Part shown: one piece after another, positions 16,508-25,634 of the stretch | Layout: each line of letters opens with the position of its first letter | Position numbering within the stretch: position 1 is the stretch's first letter | Notes under the pieces: generated by a model | What the model was told of the DNA's origin: nothing | Seen by the model: the letters and a program-made list of their open reading frames with translations, nothing else | The model's database searches: none | Origin: G965204755 sp965243415 | GTDB taxonomy: Bacteria; Acidobacteriota; Vicinamibacteria; Marinacidobacterales; Marinacidobacteraceae | Length of the DNA stretch: 64,000 nt | Assembly (NCBI GenBank): GCA_965243415.1 | Contig: OZ251549.1 | Span: 1,550,001 to 1,614,000, forward strand | Direction: 5' to 3' | Translations under genes and position numbers: made by a program

Positions 16508-19225
16508 TCAGTGGGGCTCGCACCGGATGAAGAAGTTCCCGTCGTTGCGCCCCGTATTCGGGCCCGCCGGGAAAGTGGTGCCGCCGGAGCGTCGGTTGTC
16601 GCCGTCGGCGTCCCAGGTGCAGGTCACCGACAGGTCCATCTCCGTTTCGCAGGTCCGCGTGTCCCGGAGCAGCACGAAGGTGGCGCTGAGCGGGATCTCC
16701 ACCACAGCGTCGCACAACTCTTCCCCGCCGTCGTCGGCGGAGCAGGAATCCGCGTCCTCGTTGCCGTCGAAGTTGTCCGGGTTCCCGTCGCTCCCGGGAT
16801 CCCCGTCGGCTCCAAGCAGGTCGATCTTCCCCAGGTCGCCGTAGATCGGGTCGCCGTCGCTGTCCAACAGTTCGTGCCGGACGATCGGCTGCCAGGCGCT
16901 GTAGCCGTGCCGCGCGTCACGACCCCCCGCAAGGTAATCCACCCTGCCCCAATGGGGAGGGCCCTCATAGGTGCCGCTCTGGCGCGCGTACATTTCGTAC
17001 AGGTCGTAGTCCCTCAAGGTGCCGTCGATCCCGAAATTCGACTCGCCCCGGAACCGGTCCCGGCCTCGCTGCCCCACCCGGGTCGTGCCCGGCTCGGGGC
17101 GCACCAGCCACATCGAAGCGTGCCGGCTGCCCCGCGGTCGCCATTCGCTCCCCGGCCTCCCTTGCCAGACGACATCGCCGTCGGGAGCCGGCGCGGTGTT
17201 CCGGACGACGATCCGGTCGAACCGGGCCCAGCGGTTGTGATCGTTGTTGGTTCCCGAGAACTCGAACTCCAGTCGGTACTGCCGGCCGATCCCCCCGGCC
17301 ACGAACGCCTCCACTTCCTCCCGGAACCGCTCGCACTTGTCGTACTGGTCCGCGAACGGGAAAGTGACGCGCCCGCACTTCAGCTCGGCGAACGGGTCGT
17401 CCTTCCCCCAGGCGACCTGGCTGCCGGCCCAGGACACCCCGACCTGCGGGTCCACATGCAGCCGGTACCCGGGCGAGTAGTCGTGGTGGCGGACATTCGC
17501 CCGGCCCAATCCCGAAGGGTTGGTGTAGTAGCCGTCCGTGACGAGGATGGCGCAGCGGCCCGGGGGTCTCTCGACCCGGTCCTGGGGCAGCATCATCGTG
17601 CTGAGTCTCCTCTGGAACTTGCCGTAACTGGGGTTGGGGCGTTCCCCGGAGCCGCTACTGAGGGGGTTGTGGTAACCGCCGTCATAACAGTCGTTGGGGC
17701 CGTTGCGGATCGGGCCCGGGGGGTTCCGGGTGTCCCGGTTGTTGTCCCAATTCGCCACGCCCCCGAACTTGTTGACGAGGCTGTCGAGATCGGGCGGATC
17801 CGGCGGCGCCATGTCGAGGGTGCGGTAAACGGAAGTCACTTCCAGGTCGGCGCCCGGCACCGTCATCCACCCGCTCGGGGTCCCCGCCGGAACCGTAGTG
17901 AACTCGTGGGTCACCGTCGCCGGGTGGCTCAGCGTGTATTCCCAGCCGAACTCCAATCCGGCACTGTGGTTGGGCCATTGGAGCAGAAAGGGGTTGCCCG
18001 GCAGCTCATCGATGATGGCGACCCTTTGGAAGTTGCGGAAGGCGCCTTCGATCAACCGGAAGTCCACCTCGAAGTCCCGGCAGACCTCCGCTTCCGCCGC
18101 CTCCATCGCCGGCGCCGCCGGCGGGTCCGCGGCCGCCTCGGAACAGCGGAACGGCCCGCAGGTGATATGCATCGCCGCGCCCGTCGGCGTCGCTTCCTGC
18201 CCGGCCCCGCCGGTGATCCGGCGGAACTCGAAAACGGCGCCCTCGTCCACCGCCGTCCGCTGCAGCAGGCTCCAGTCCGCATAGGCGAACGGCGTCAGCG
18301 CCTCCCCGGCCTCCACCGTCACCCCCGGCGCGCCCTCGACGAACAGCGGCCGGATCCGCGCCCGGTGCGACGAGGACACCAGCAGCATCGGGTTCACGCT
18401 CGCCGTCGCCTGCGCCGGGTCGGTCCCGTCGTCCGGACACAGCGCCTGCCCCGAGCAGTCCCGGTCGGCCCCCGCTTCCGGCGGCCGCATCCCCACCACG
18501 AACGGCCGCGGCGCCGCGTCGCTCATCCCGGACACGGCCTCGCTCCAGTCGCTCACGATCGGCGACTCGGCGGTCCCGGCCACCGCCCGCACCCGGATCA
18601 CCATCTCCGTCTCCGGTTCCGCCGTGACCCGATACCTCGTCTCCTCGACCATCTCCGGCGAGGCCCCGTCGAGCCCCTCCTCGGTCGCCGCCACGCGCAC
18701 CTCGTACCGCAGCGCGTCCGCCACCGGTTCCCAACTCCACTCGATGAAGTCCGCCCCGCTCCCGGAAACCTCCGGCGCCGGCGCCGACAGGGTGACCGGC
18801 GGGATCGGCGCCGCGGCGCTCGTCCCCATCGCGGTCTCGCTCCACTCGCTCTGCCGCTCGCCCTCGCGCGCCCGCACCCGGGCATACCCGGCGGTCTCCG
18901 ATTTCACCGAAAACCGGTGCATGGTCGTGGTGACCGTCGCCGTGGAGACCGAGGTGAAGTCGCCCTCCTTCAGGCTCAACTGGATCTCGTAGCCGGTGGC
19001 GCCTTCCACCGCTTCCCAGCCGAACTCCAGGAAGTCGTGGCCGCTGGCGGTGACCTTCAGCCCGCCGGGAACTCCCACCGGGTCCGGGGCCGCCGGAGCG
19101 GGCGGGGGCGCGGGAGCCGGCGCCGGAGCGGTGGTCGAAGAGTCGTCCCCGCAGCCCGCGAGCGCCAGACCCGCAAGGAGGATCAGGCCCGGCAGGCCCT
19201 TCCGGGATCGGCCCGCGCTACCCAC
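16508..19225 (-). CDS. FN3-domain lipoprotein, paralogue 2
   Basis: A 905-residue tandem paralogue of the protein at 12870-15614 with the same signal peptide and lipobox (LAGLALAGC), the same two FN3-like domains (ADFIEWSWEPVADALRYEVR in the second), and the same Asp/Asn-rich segment before the C-terminus. Differences concentrate in residues ~340-640 and the last 25 (ending RCEPH instead of CVAH). That is what recombination or diversifying selection on an exposed region would leave. GTG start with GAGGA 8 bp upstream. It follows the ATPase gene on the same strand, with leader ORF and G tract between. Ligand unknown. Confidence 0.8.
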   Translation of the reverse strand: MGSAGRSRKGLPGLILLAGLALAGCGDDSSTTAPAPAPAPPPAPAAPDPVGVPGGLKVTASGHDFLEFGWEAVEGATGYEIQLSLKEGDFTSVSTATVTTTMHRFSVKSETAGYARVRAREGERQSEWSETAMGTSAAAPIPPVTLSAPAPEVSGSGADFIEWSWEPVADALRYEVRVAATEEGLDGASPEMVEETRYRVTAEPETEMVIRVRAVAGTAESPIVSDWSEAVSGMSDAAPRPFVVGMRPPEAGADRDCSGQALCPDDGTDPAQATASVNPMLLVSSSHRARIRPLFVEGAPGVTVEAGEALTPFAYADWSLLQRTAVDEGAVFEFRRITGGAGQEATPTGAAMHITCGPFRCSEAAADPPAAPAMEAAEAEVCRDFEVDFRLIEGAFRNFQRVAIIDELPGNPFLLQWPNHSAGLEFGWEYTLSHPATVTHEFTTVPAGTPSGWMTVPGADLEVTSVYRTLDMAPPDPPDLDSLVNKFGGVANWDNNRDTRNPPGPIRNGPNDCYDGGYHNPLSSGSGERPNPSYGKFQRRLSTMMLPQDRVERPPGRCAILVTDGYYTNPSGLGRANVRHHDYSPGYRLHVDPQVGVSWAGSQVAWGKDDPFAELKCGRVTFPFADQYDKCERFREEVEAFVAGGIGRQYRLEFEFSGTNNDHNRWARFDRIVVRNTAPAPDGDVVWQGRPGSEWRPRGSRHASMWLVRPEPGTTRVGQRGRDRFRGESNFGIDGTLRDYDLYEMYARQSGTYEGPPHWGRVDYLAGGRDARHGYSAWQPIVRHELLDSDGDPIYGDLGKIDLLGADGDPGSDGNPDNFDGNEDADSCSADDGGEELCDAVVEIPLSATFVLLRDTRTCETEMDLSVTCTWDADGDNRRSGGTTFPAGPNTGRNDGNFFIRCEPH

Positions 19226-19350
19226 GGGTCGAGTCCTCGGCGGACCTGCCCCCCCCCCCCCCCCCCCCCCCCATCCGAGGTCGAGGTGGAAGGCGCCCGC
19301 AGCTCGGTCCGGCCGCGGCGCGGGGCCGGCTCTTCGATGGTGTGCGTCAT
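19183..19350 (-). CDS. Conserved leader ORF ahead of FN3 lipoprotein 2
   Basis: Starts MTHTIEEPAPRRGRTELRA behind the same GGAGG site as leader 1, continues PSTSTSD, eight glycines from the 24-base G tract, then QVRRGLDPWVARADPGRACR, stopping 42 bp inside the lipoprotein gene in another frame. With 22 or 25 G it would fuse to the lipoprotein. With 23 or 26 G it would stop at TAG just past the GTG. With 24 G neither happens. Translation is inferred from the ribosome site and the conservation between the two copies. Confidence 0.5.
   Translation of the reverse strand: MTHTIEEPAPRRGRTELRAPSTSTSDGGGGGGGGQVRRGLDPWVARADPGRACRA
19249..19272. repeat. Homopolymer tract, 24 C (24 G on the coding strand)
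   Basis: An uninterrupted run of 24 C, 24 bp upstream of the GTG start of lipoprotein 2 on the minus strand. Its position matches the 21-base tract of the paralogue, with a different length, which is consistent with length instability. The rest of 19273-19570 holds the leader ORF and no other gene I can support. Confidence 0.95.
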
Positions 19351-19570
19351 GAGGTGTGCCTCCGGGAAATCCCGCGGCCGGTTGCGGTTCACGGGAATCG
19401 CCGCGAATCCTACCGAAGGGGATTCCCGGCCGGCCCGTTTCCCCCGAGCGCGCCCCGGAGGAGTCCTGCGCCCTCGCCGGGGCGCGTGGGCGGCGCGGTT
19501 CCGGCCCGGTTCCGGGCGTCCCCCGGGGAATCCGGTTCGCGCCGACCTCAGTGTGTGTGGACGCCGGCGG

Positions 19571-22500
19571 TCAGGAGCGGGACGGCCGGAGCCGCCGCCG
19601 CAGCAGCGGGTTCAGCGAAAAACCGCCGGCGCCGGCCCGCTCCACCAGGCCCAGCCGCTCGCACCAGGCGATGCGCCGCCGCAGCAGCGCCCCGTCTTCG
19701 CCGGCCTCCTCGGCGAGCAGTTCCATCGTCTCCTCGCCGAAGGGCTCCTCGATTTCGGTCAGCCGCTGCAGCAGGCCGGGGACCTCCGGGTCCGCCCCGA
19801 GTCCGAGTTGCTCCGGGCTGGGAGTGCGCGCGGCCTTCTTCCGCAGTTCCGCCATCCGGGACTTCCAGTCCCTGGTGGAGCCGGTGTTCAACTCGAACAG
19901 GCAGGCCGGCCAGCCCCCGGACACCTCCAGCAGTTCCCGGATCTGCTCCTCGTCGTGCTGCAGGTTCACATCGTCGAGCCAACTGCGCACGAAGGTGGCG
20001 TCGCAGGGCTTGATCTCGATGCGGTCCAGCCCCTCGAGAGTCTCGAAACCGCCGTCCCCGTCGTAGTTGCCGCCGCTGCCGTTCCCGGGGCCCCCGGCGA
20101 GGAGCCGCAGGCGGTCCGGGTCGGCCTGGAAGGCGAGGCGCACCCGGGCCGCCCGGCGGCGGGAGCAGAACCGCCGGGCCTCGTCCAGCCAGTCCGCGTC
20201 CCAGCGGCTCTCGAGCGGCAGCAGGTTCACCGAGATCGCCTCCCCGTCGAGCGGCAGCGCCCCCAGTTGCCGGCGGAAGGCGTCGAGGTCGGCGGCCGGC
20301 GGCAGGACGCGGAAGTCGTCGGCGCCGTTCCGCTGCTCGCTGCGCCGGGACAGGAAGGCGGTCACCTCGAAGAGCCCGGCGGCCCGGCAACCGGAGATGA
20401 CCGCCACTCCCGGCCGCCGCAGCAGGTCTTCCTGGAGATAGGTCAGCGGGCCCCGCCGCTTCACCCGCGGCCCCTCCTGCGGGTACCGCGCCCGGAACGA
20501 CGCCGGTTCGTAGGTCGAAGGCAGCGACCGCGGCTTCTCCAGCGTCTTCTCGATCTGTTCGGCGTTGCCGAGCAGCAGCAGCACATTCGGGTTCCGCAGC
20601 GTGTAGCGGTCGTCACCGACGACCCGCAGGACGCCGAGTCCGTCCATCTCGTCGAGGAGCATCCGGAATTCGAGATCCGACACCTGGAAGCCCTCCGGCC
20701 ACCAGTCCCGCGCCAGTTGCCGGATCTCGCCGCGCTCGAGTCCGGCGTCGAGCACCGGGCGGTCCCGCGACTCGAAGGCGAGCGCGTAGGCGATGACCTC
20801 GTATCGGGGATCGAGTTGGAGGGTGAGCAGGAACCGCTCGCGGATGGCGTCGCGCAGTTCGGCGCTGCCGTAGGCCTCGTCGAGTTCGGCGTCGGTGACC
20901 CGGTAGGGGAACGGCTTGCCGGGGGCGCGCACCCGCCGGGCCAGTTCGGCGCCGTAGAGCTGGATGAGCGACGGGTAGTAATTCGTCTGCGCCAGGATGC
21001 GGTGGACCAGGTCGTCGCGCTCGAACCGGCAGCCGACCGCTTCGAGCGGCTGCCGCGCCAGCGCCTCCGCGTTGCGGCGTTCGTCGCGCCCGCCCAGCAT
21101 CGGGCCCACCCGCACCGGATCCCCGAGGTGGGCGAGCGGATGGTTCGCCTGCCGGGTGGTCCGCAGCACATTGTGGAGTCCGGCGAAGACCACCTTGAAA
21201 CGGCGTCCGGTCTCGTCCATGAGGCCCTTGAGGCGCGCCGACTCGCGGAAGTCGGCGGCGGCGTCGCGCGCCAGGAACTCGTCCGCTTCGTCGAGCAGGA
21301 GCAGCAGCCGGCGGTCCTCCCGGGCGCCGAGCCACTCCCGCAGGTCGGTGAGCAGGGCGTCGAGGCGCCGGCTGTTCGCCGGGTCGAGTTCGCCCCGGCC
21401 CTTCGGGCGGCGGAGGATCTTGAGGTCGGCGAAGGCGTCGTGGAGCAGCGGCCAGATCTCCCGCGGCCCCTTGGCGTAGCCGATCTCGTGGACCTTGAGG
21501 TCGATCCACTTCGCCAGGTGCCCGGGACTCGAGCGGAACTCGCTCTCCACCCGCCGCAGCAGCGCCGTCTTCCCCAGTTGCCGGCCGCCGTAGATGAAGC
21601 AGGTGCCCGAGCGGTCGGCGAGGTCGCGCCGCTCGCGCTCCCGCCCGTAGAAGAGTTCCGGCGGGACGACCCCGGCGGTGGGCGCGTACGGGTCCGCGGA
21701 AGTGAACGGCAGCGCCGCGCGGAAGAGCACCGACAGCCGACCGGCGGCCCCCTGCGTGGCCAGGAAGACCACGAAGGTGGTGTCGAGGACCAGGAACAGG
21801 CGCTGGTCCCGGAGCGCGAGTTCGCGCAGCCGTTCCCGGTCGCCGCCGAGGCAGCCGAAGTGGAGGACGATCGTGGGGGCGTCGCCGGAGACCCCGACCG
21901 ACCGCCGGATGGTCTCCTCCACATTCGGGGCCCAGTTCAGCAGCAGCCGGTATCTCCCGTCGGCCTCGGAGCCGAACTGGCGGGAGGGGCAGAGGTCCCG
22001 GTCCGAGAGCCGCGCCACCCGCACCGAGCCCAGGTAGGTGCGGCTGCCCCGGTCGGTGGACACCTGGCAGTTGCCGAAGCCGAGTTCGTCGAGCAGATAC
22101 TGCAGCAGGTGCTTGTCGTAGGCCCGCTTCTCCGCCGCCGCGAACCAGGCTTCCAGCAGGCGGGCGCCGCGCTTCGCCGGTTCCTCGTCGAGCCCGCGGA
22201 AACTGAACCCGGAGATCCCCTGCCGCCGGGCCAAGCTGTCCACCACCTGCCGGTGGCCGTGGCGGTCGGCGTAGCGGGGCAGGGCGGCGTCGAGTTCCCC
22301 CTCCACCGCGCGAAAGTCGCCGAAGGGGCTCGGCGGCTCCGGCGCCGGCTGGAACGACTCCCCCTCTTCGAGTTGCAGGAGGTACTCGTGGGCGGTCAGC
22401 AGGTGGCCGGCCTCGATGGCGGTCCGGGCGGCCTCGACCCCCCGGGGATCGGCCTCTTCCGGCGCCGCCGCCAGGCGCTTCCGGGCGGCTTCGATCCGGC

Positions 22501-25500
22501 CGGCGCCCAGCGCCCGGGCGGCGTCCTGGATCCGGCGGAGTTCCGCTTCGGCGTCCACCGCGGCGGCGACGACGGCGTCTTCGCCCCGCTCCGGCGAGGC
22601 CGCGGGCTCGGCGAGCGCGGTGGCGATCGCCACCAGCCGCGCCGCCAGGTCGTTCCGCTCGTCGCCGCCCAGCCGCCCCTGGCAGAAGGCGGCCTCGATC
22701 CGGGAGGTCTCGGCGGCGAGTTGCCCGGTGAGCCCGAAGCGCCGCTCGGAGGCGCTCTCCCGGAGGGCGCGGCGGCACTCCGCTTCCTCGTCGTCGCCGA
22801 AGGCCTCCATGGACTCCAGCGCCAGGCGGGCGCCGAGCAGGTCGTACCGCTCCAGGCGCTGCCGGAACGCCTCCGCCCGGGTCGCCGCGTGCCGGTCGCG
22901 GTCGAGCAGGGTCCCGAGCACCGACTCCGGGTCGTAGGGCGCCCGGGGCCCGAAGTCGGCGTCGAGGTCGAGCGCGCTGACGAGCACCAGGTCGCCGCGC
23001 CGGACGATCTCCCGGCGCGGCGCCGGCGCGCCGTCGGTGGCGCGTTCCTCGAAGACCGCCAGCAGCGCGGCGATCGCCTGCCGCGCCCGCAGCAGGGCGG
23101 CGGCGAGGCCCGGCGGCGGCGCTGCTTCCTCCATGGCGGCGACGGCCGCGAGCGCCGGCGCGCCGTCGGCGTCCAGGTCCTTCCGCAGGGAGACGATGAT
23201 GTCCCGCAGGTACCCCTTCAGGTCGCCGGACTCCCCGGACATCAACTGCAGCCACTCGTTCGCGAGTCCGACCGCCGGCAGGACATTCTTCCAGAGCAGG
23301 CGGAGCGCCCGGTCGGTGATCGGGCGGGCGCCGGAGCGGCGGTCGCTCTGGTGGACCAGGGCTTCGAACTCCCGGGGCACCACATCGGAGCCGCCGAGCG
23401 ACCGGGTGGCCCCCAGTTCCTGGAGGATCTGCCGCACCCGGGGCCGGTCGGCGCGCCGGTCGGCGGAGATCCGCTCGGTCAACTCCGCCAGGCAGCCCCC
23501 GGTCAGCAGGGTTCCGAGCACCTGCGCCGCGCGCGGCAGCGGGTTCGTCTTGCTCTTGACCGCGGCCGACCATTCCCGGACCCGCTGCGCCAGTTCGGTG
23601 AGTCGCCGTTCCCGGCCGGCGGTCCCCAGGGCGCTCTGCAGCAGCGAGGCGTCGAGCGCGGTTCCGTGGAGCCGGTCGGCGTAGTCGGCGACCTGCCGGG
23701 CGAGCGTATAGACCGGGGCCAGCGGTTCCGAGGTGTGGATCTGCCGGAGCAGCGCCGGGGCGCCGGTGGTCGGGGCGAACAGCGCCGGGGCCAGGGTGGC
23801 GCTCAGCAGCAGCAGGTGGAGGGCGTCCAGGTCCTCCGGGGCCGGGGCCCCGCGGCCGAAGTCGTCCGGGTCGATCCCTTCCAGGATGGGCCGGAGGGCG
23901 GCGGCGAAGTCGTCGTCGGGCGCCCGGAGGTGGCCGGCCAGCGCGGTCGCCTCGATGAGGTCCGGGGGCGGCAGGCCGCGAGAACCCTCGGGCCGCGCCG
24001 CCGCCAGTCGGGACAGCAGGGTGGCCGCCCCCGGCCGCCCGTCGCGGATCGCCTGCCAGGCCGCTTCCGCGTGGGGATTGTTCGGCGGCGGCGCCGGTTC
24101 CGGGGCGGGCGCCGGTCGGGCCGCCGGTCGGGTCGCTGCCGGTTCCGGGGCGGCCGGCGCCGTCGCGGCCGGCTTCTTCCGGGGGCCGGGCTTCGGCGGC
24201 TCGGGGTCGGGTTCCGGCTCCTCGCCCTCCGGGGGCCCGACTTCCTCTTCCTCCGAGGCGGAGTCCGGCGCTCCGTCGGCCTTCGTCGGCTGGCCCGGCT
24301 TCGTCGGTTTCGCCCGGACCGCCCGGCCGCCGGCCGGTTCGCCGCCGGGCGCGAGGATCCGGAGGACGCGGCGGCGCGCGTTGATGCGGCGCCGGGAGGC
24401 GGTGGCGATCTTCTCCTGGAGTTCGACGATCCGGTCCTCGCGGGTCAGTTCTTCGGCCGGGTCGTCCGCCGGGTCGGCGCCCTCGAGCCGCGCCCGTTCC
24501 GCTTCCGCCGCGCCGGTCTCGGCGTCGGCCTTCTTCCATTCGGCCAGCGCCGCCGGCAGCGAGTCGCGCAGGCGTTTCAGGTCGCGCCGGAAGGCCTTGG
24601 CGGCGGCCTCGGTCGGCGGCGAATACCGATCCACCCACTGCTGCAGCGCTTCCCGGAACTTCGGCTGCAGCCAGGCAGCCCCGGATTCCCGGCCCTCCCG
24701 CACCAGGAGGTCCCGCAGGTTCCCCAGGTACTCGGCGAACACCCCGGCCATCCGTTTCTTCGCCGCCAACGAGTCGCGCACGCGCCCCAGGGATTCGACC
24801 CTGCGGATCGTCTTCTCGAAACCCTCGAGGGGGACCCCGGCGCGCCCGGCGGCAGAAACGAAGTCGAAGAACTCGCCGTAGGCCCGGTTCCACTGGGCGT
24901 CGTACGGGGTCTCGGGCTCTGCCGCTTCCGGCTCTTCCCCCGCGTCGGCCTCCGGCGCCGCCGGCTCCTCCGGGGGGCCGGCCGCCGGCGATTCCGCCTC
25001 CGGCGCCGGCTCCGCGAAGGCGAAGGCGAACTCGGTCTGCAGCGAGTCGTCCTTCCCGGCCGCGTAGCGGAGCAGGTCCGGGCTGTCGAACAGGGTGGCC
25101 ACCGAGAACACCCCCAGCGCCACCGCCTCCCGGCGTTCCGCTTCCAATTCCTCCCAGCGGTCGAGTTCCTCCCGGACGATCGGCCAGAGCGCCACCCCCG
25201 GGCGCTGCCAGTCCTGCGGGTCGTCGAACAGGTGTTCGGTCCCGGGGATTCCTTCCAGACTGGCGCGGATCTGCTCTTCGTCCGGGAAATCTTCCGGCAG
25301 GCCGCCGAGGTCCCGGAACGCCTGGCGCTCGATGCCGGGAATGGCCAGGTCCGGCAGGTCGCGCTGCAGACCCCAGACTTCCCGCCGCTCCTGCGGGTCC
25401 GAGTAATAAGCGGTCAACTTGGCGCGAAGCCGCTCCGCGGTCTTCAGGCCCTTGAAAGAGAAGTTCTGCTCCCGGCAGAAGTCCTTCACCACCGACCGGG

Positions 25501-25615
25501 AAGCGATCCGCTGCAGGTATTGGCGGTTCGGGATGTTCAGGTATCGGCAGAGGTCGCGGAACCCCGTCTCCGGGTCCGCGAACCGCGCCGGCAGTCCGGC
25601 CCGCAGCGACGCCAC
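19571..25615 (-). CDS. Giant STAND/AAA-like P-loop ATPase (2014 residues)
   Basis: One continuous frame with no stop. Residues 1-180 form a helical domain (DLCRYLNIPNRQYLQRIASR). Ala/Pro/Glu-rich linkers lie near 190-230 and 440-540. A long helical middle follows. At about 1320-1450 comes an NTPase: VVPPELFYGRERERRDL, Walker A YGGRQLGKTALLRR (~1343) and Walker B RLLLLLDEADEFLARD (~1440). A winged-helix-like segment follows, and LNPLLRRRLRPSRS ends the protein. No membrane segment is seen. The NTPase resembles STAND-type regulators, often found in signalling or conflict systems; its target is unknown. The GTG lies 19 bp after the EF-G-like stop, suggesting one transcript. A remnant of a second copy is at 16005-16125. 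Confidence 0.7.
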   Translation of the reverse strand: MASLRAGLPARFADPETGFRDLCRYLNIPNRQYLQRIASRSVVKDFCREQNFSFKGLKTAERLRAKLTAYYSDPQERREVWGLQRDLPDLAIPGIERQAFRDLGGLPEDFPDEEQIRASLEGIPGTEHLFDDPQDWQRPGVALWPIVREELDRWEELEAERREAVALGVFSVATLFDSPDLLRYAAGKDDSLQTEFAFAFAEPAPEAESPAAGPPEEPAAPEADAGEEPEAAEPETPYDAQWNRAYGEFFDFVSAAGRAGVPLEGFEKTIRRVESLGRVRDSLAAKKRMAGVFAEYLGNLRDLLVREGRESGAAWLQPKFREALQQWVDRYSPPTEAAAKAFRRDLKRLRDSLPAALAEWKKADAETGAAEAERARLEGADPADDPAEELTREDRIVELQEKIATASRRRINARRRVLRILAPGGEPAGGRAVRAKPTKPGQPTKADGAPDSASEEEEVGPPEGEEPEPDPEPPKPGPRKKPAATAPAAPEPAATRPAARPAPAPEPAPPPNNPHAEAAWQAIRDGRPGAATLLSRLAAARPEGSRGLPPPDLIEATALAGHLRAPDDDFAAALRPILEGIDPDDFGRGAPAPEDLDALHLLLLSATLAPALFAPTTGAPALLRQIHTSEPLAPVYTLARQVADYADRLHGTALDASLLQSALGTAGRERRLTELAQRVREWSAAVKSKTNPLPRAAQVLGTLLTGGCLAELTERISADRRADRPRVRQILQELGATRSLGGSDVVPREFEALVHQSDRRSGARPITDRALRLLWKNVLPAVGLANEWLQLMSGESGDLKGYLRDIIVSLRKDLDADGAPALAAVAAMEEAAPPPGLAAALLRARQAIAALLAVFEERATDGAPAPRREIVRRGDLVLVSALDLDADFGPRAPYDPESVLGTLLDRDRHAATRAEAFRQRLERYDLLGARLALESMEAFGDDEEAECRRALRESASERRFGLTGQLAAETSRIEAAFCQGRLGGDERNDLAARLVAIATALAEPAASPERGEDAVVAAAVDAEAELRRIQDAARALGAGRIEAARKRLAAAPEEADPRGVEAARTAIEAGHLLTAHEYLLQLEEGESFQPAPEPPSPFGDFRAVEGELDAALPRYADRHGHRQVVDSLARRQGISGFSFRGLDEEPAKRGARLLEAWFAAAEKRAYDKHLLQYLLDELGFGNCQVSTDRGSRTYLGSVRVARLSDRDLCPSRQFGSEADGRYRLLLNWAPNVEETIRRSVGVSGDAPTIVLHFGCLGGDRERLRELALRDQRLFLVLDTTFVVFLATQGAAGRLSVLFRAALPFTSADPYAPTAGVVPPELFYGRERERRDLADRSGTCFIYGGRQLGKTALLRRVESEFRSSPGHLAKWIDLKVHEIGYAKGPREIWPLLHDAFADLKILRRPKGRGELDPANSRRLDALLTDLREWLGAREDRRLLLLLDEADEFLARDAAADFRESARLKGLMDETGRRFKVVFAGLHNVLRTTRQANHPLAHLGDPVRVGPMLGGRDERRNAEALARQPLEAVGCRFERDDLVHRILAQTNYYPSLIQLYGAELARRVRAPGKPFPYRVTDAELDEAYGSAELRDAIRERFLLTLQLDPRYEVIAYALAFESRDRPVLDAGLERGEIRQLARDWWPEGFQVSDLEFRMLLDEMDGLGVLRVVGDDRYTLRNPNVLLLLGNAEQIEKTLEKPRSLPSTYEPASFRARYPQEGPRVKRRGPLTYLQEDLLRRPGVAVISGCRAAGLFEVTAFLSRRSEQRNGADDFRVLPPAADLDAFRRQLGALPLDGEAISVNLLPLESRWDADWLDEARRFCSRRRAARVRLAFQADPDRLRLLAGGPGNGSGGNYDGDGGFETLEGLDRIEIKPCDATFVRSWLDDVNLQHDEEQIRELLEVSGGWPACLFELNTGSTRDWKSRMAELRKKAARTPSPEQLGLGADPEVPGLLQRLTEIEEPFGEETMELLAEEAGEDGALLRRRIAWCERLGLVERAGAGGFSLNPLLRRRLRPSRS

Positions 25616-25634
25616 TTCCCGTTCCCCGCCGCCG

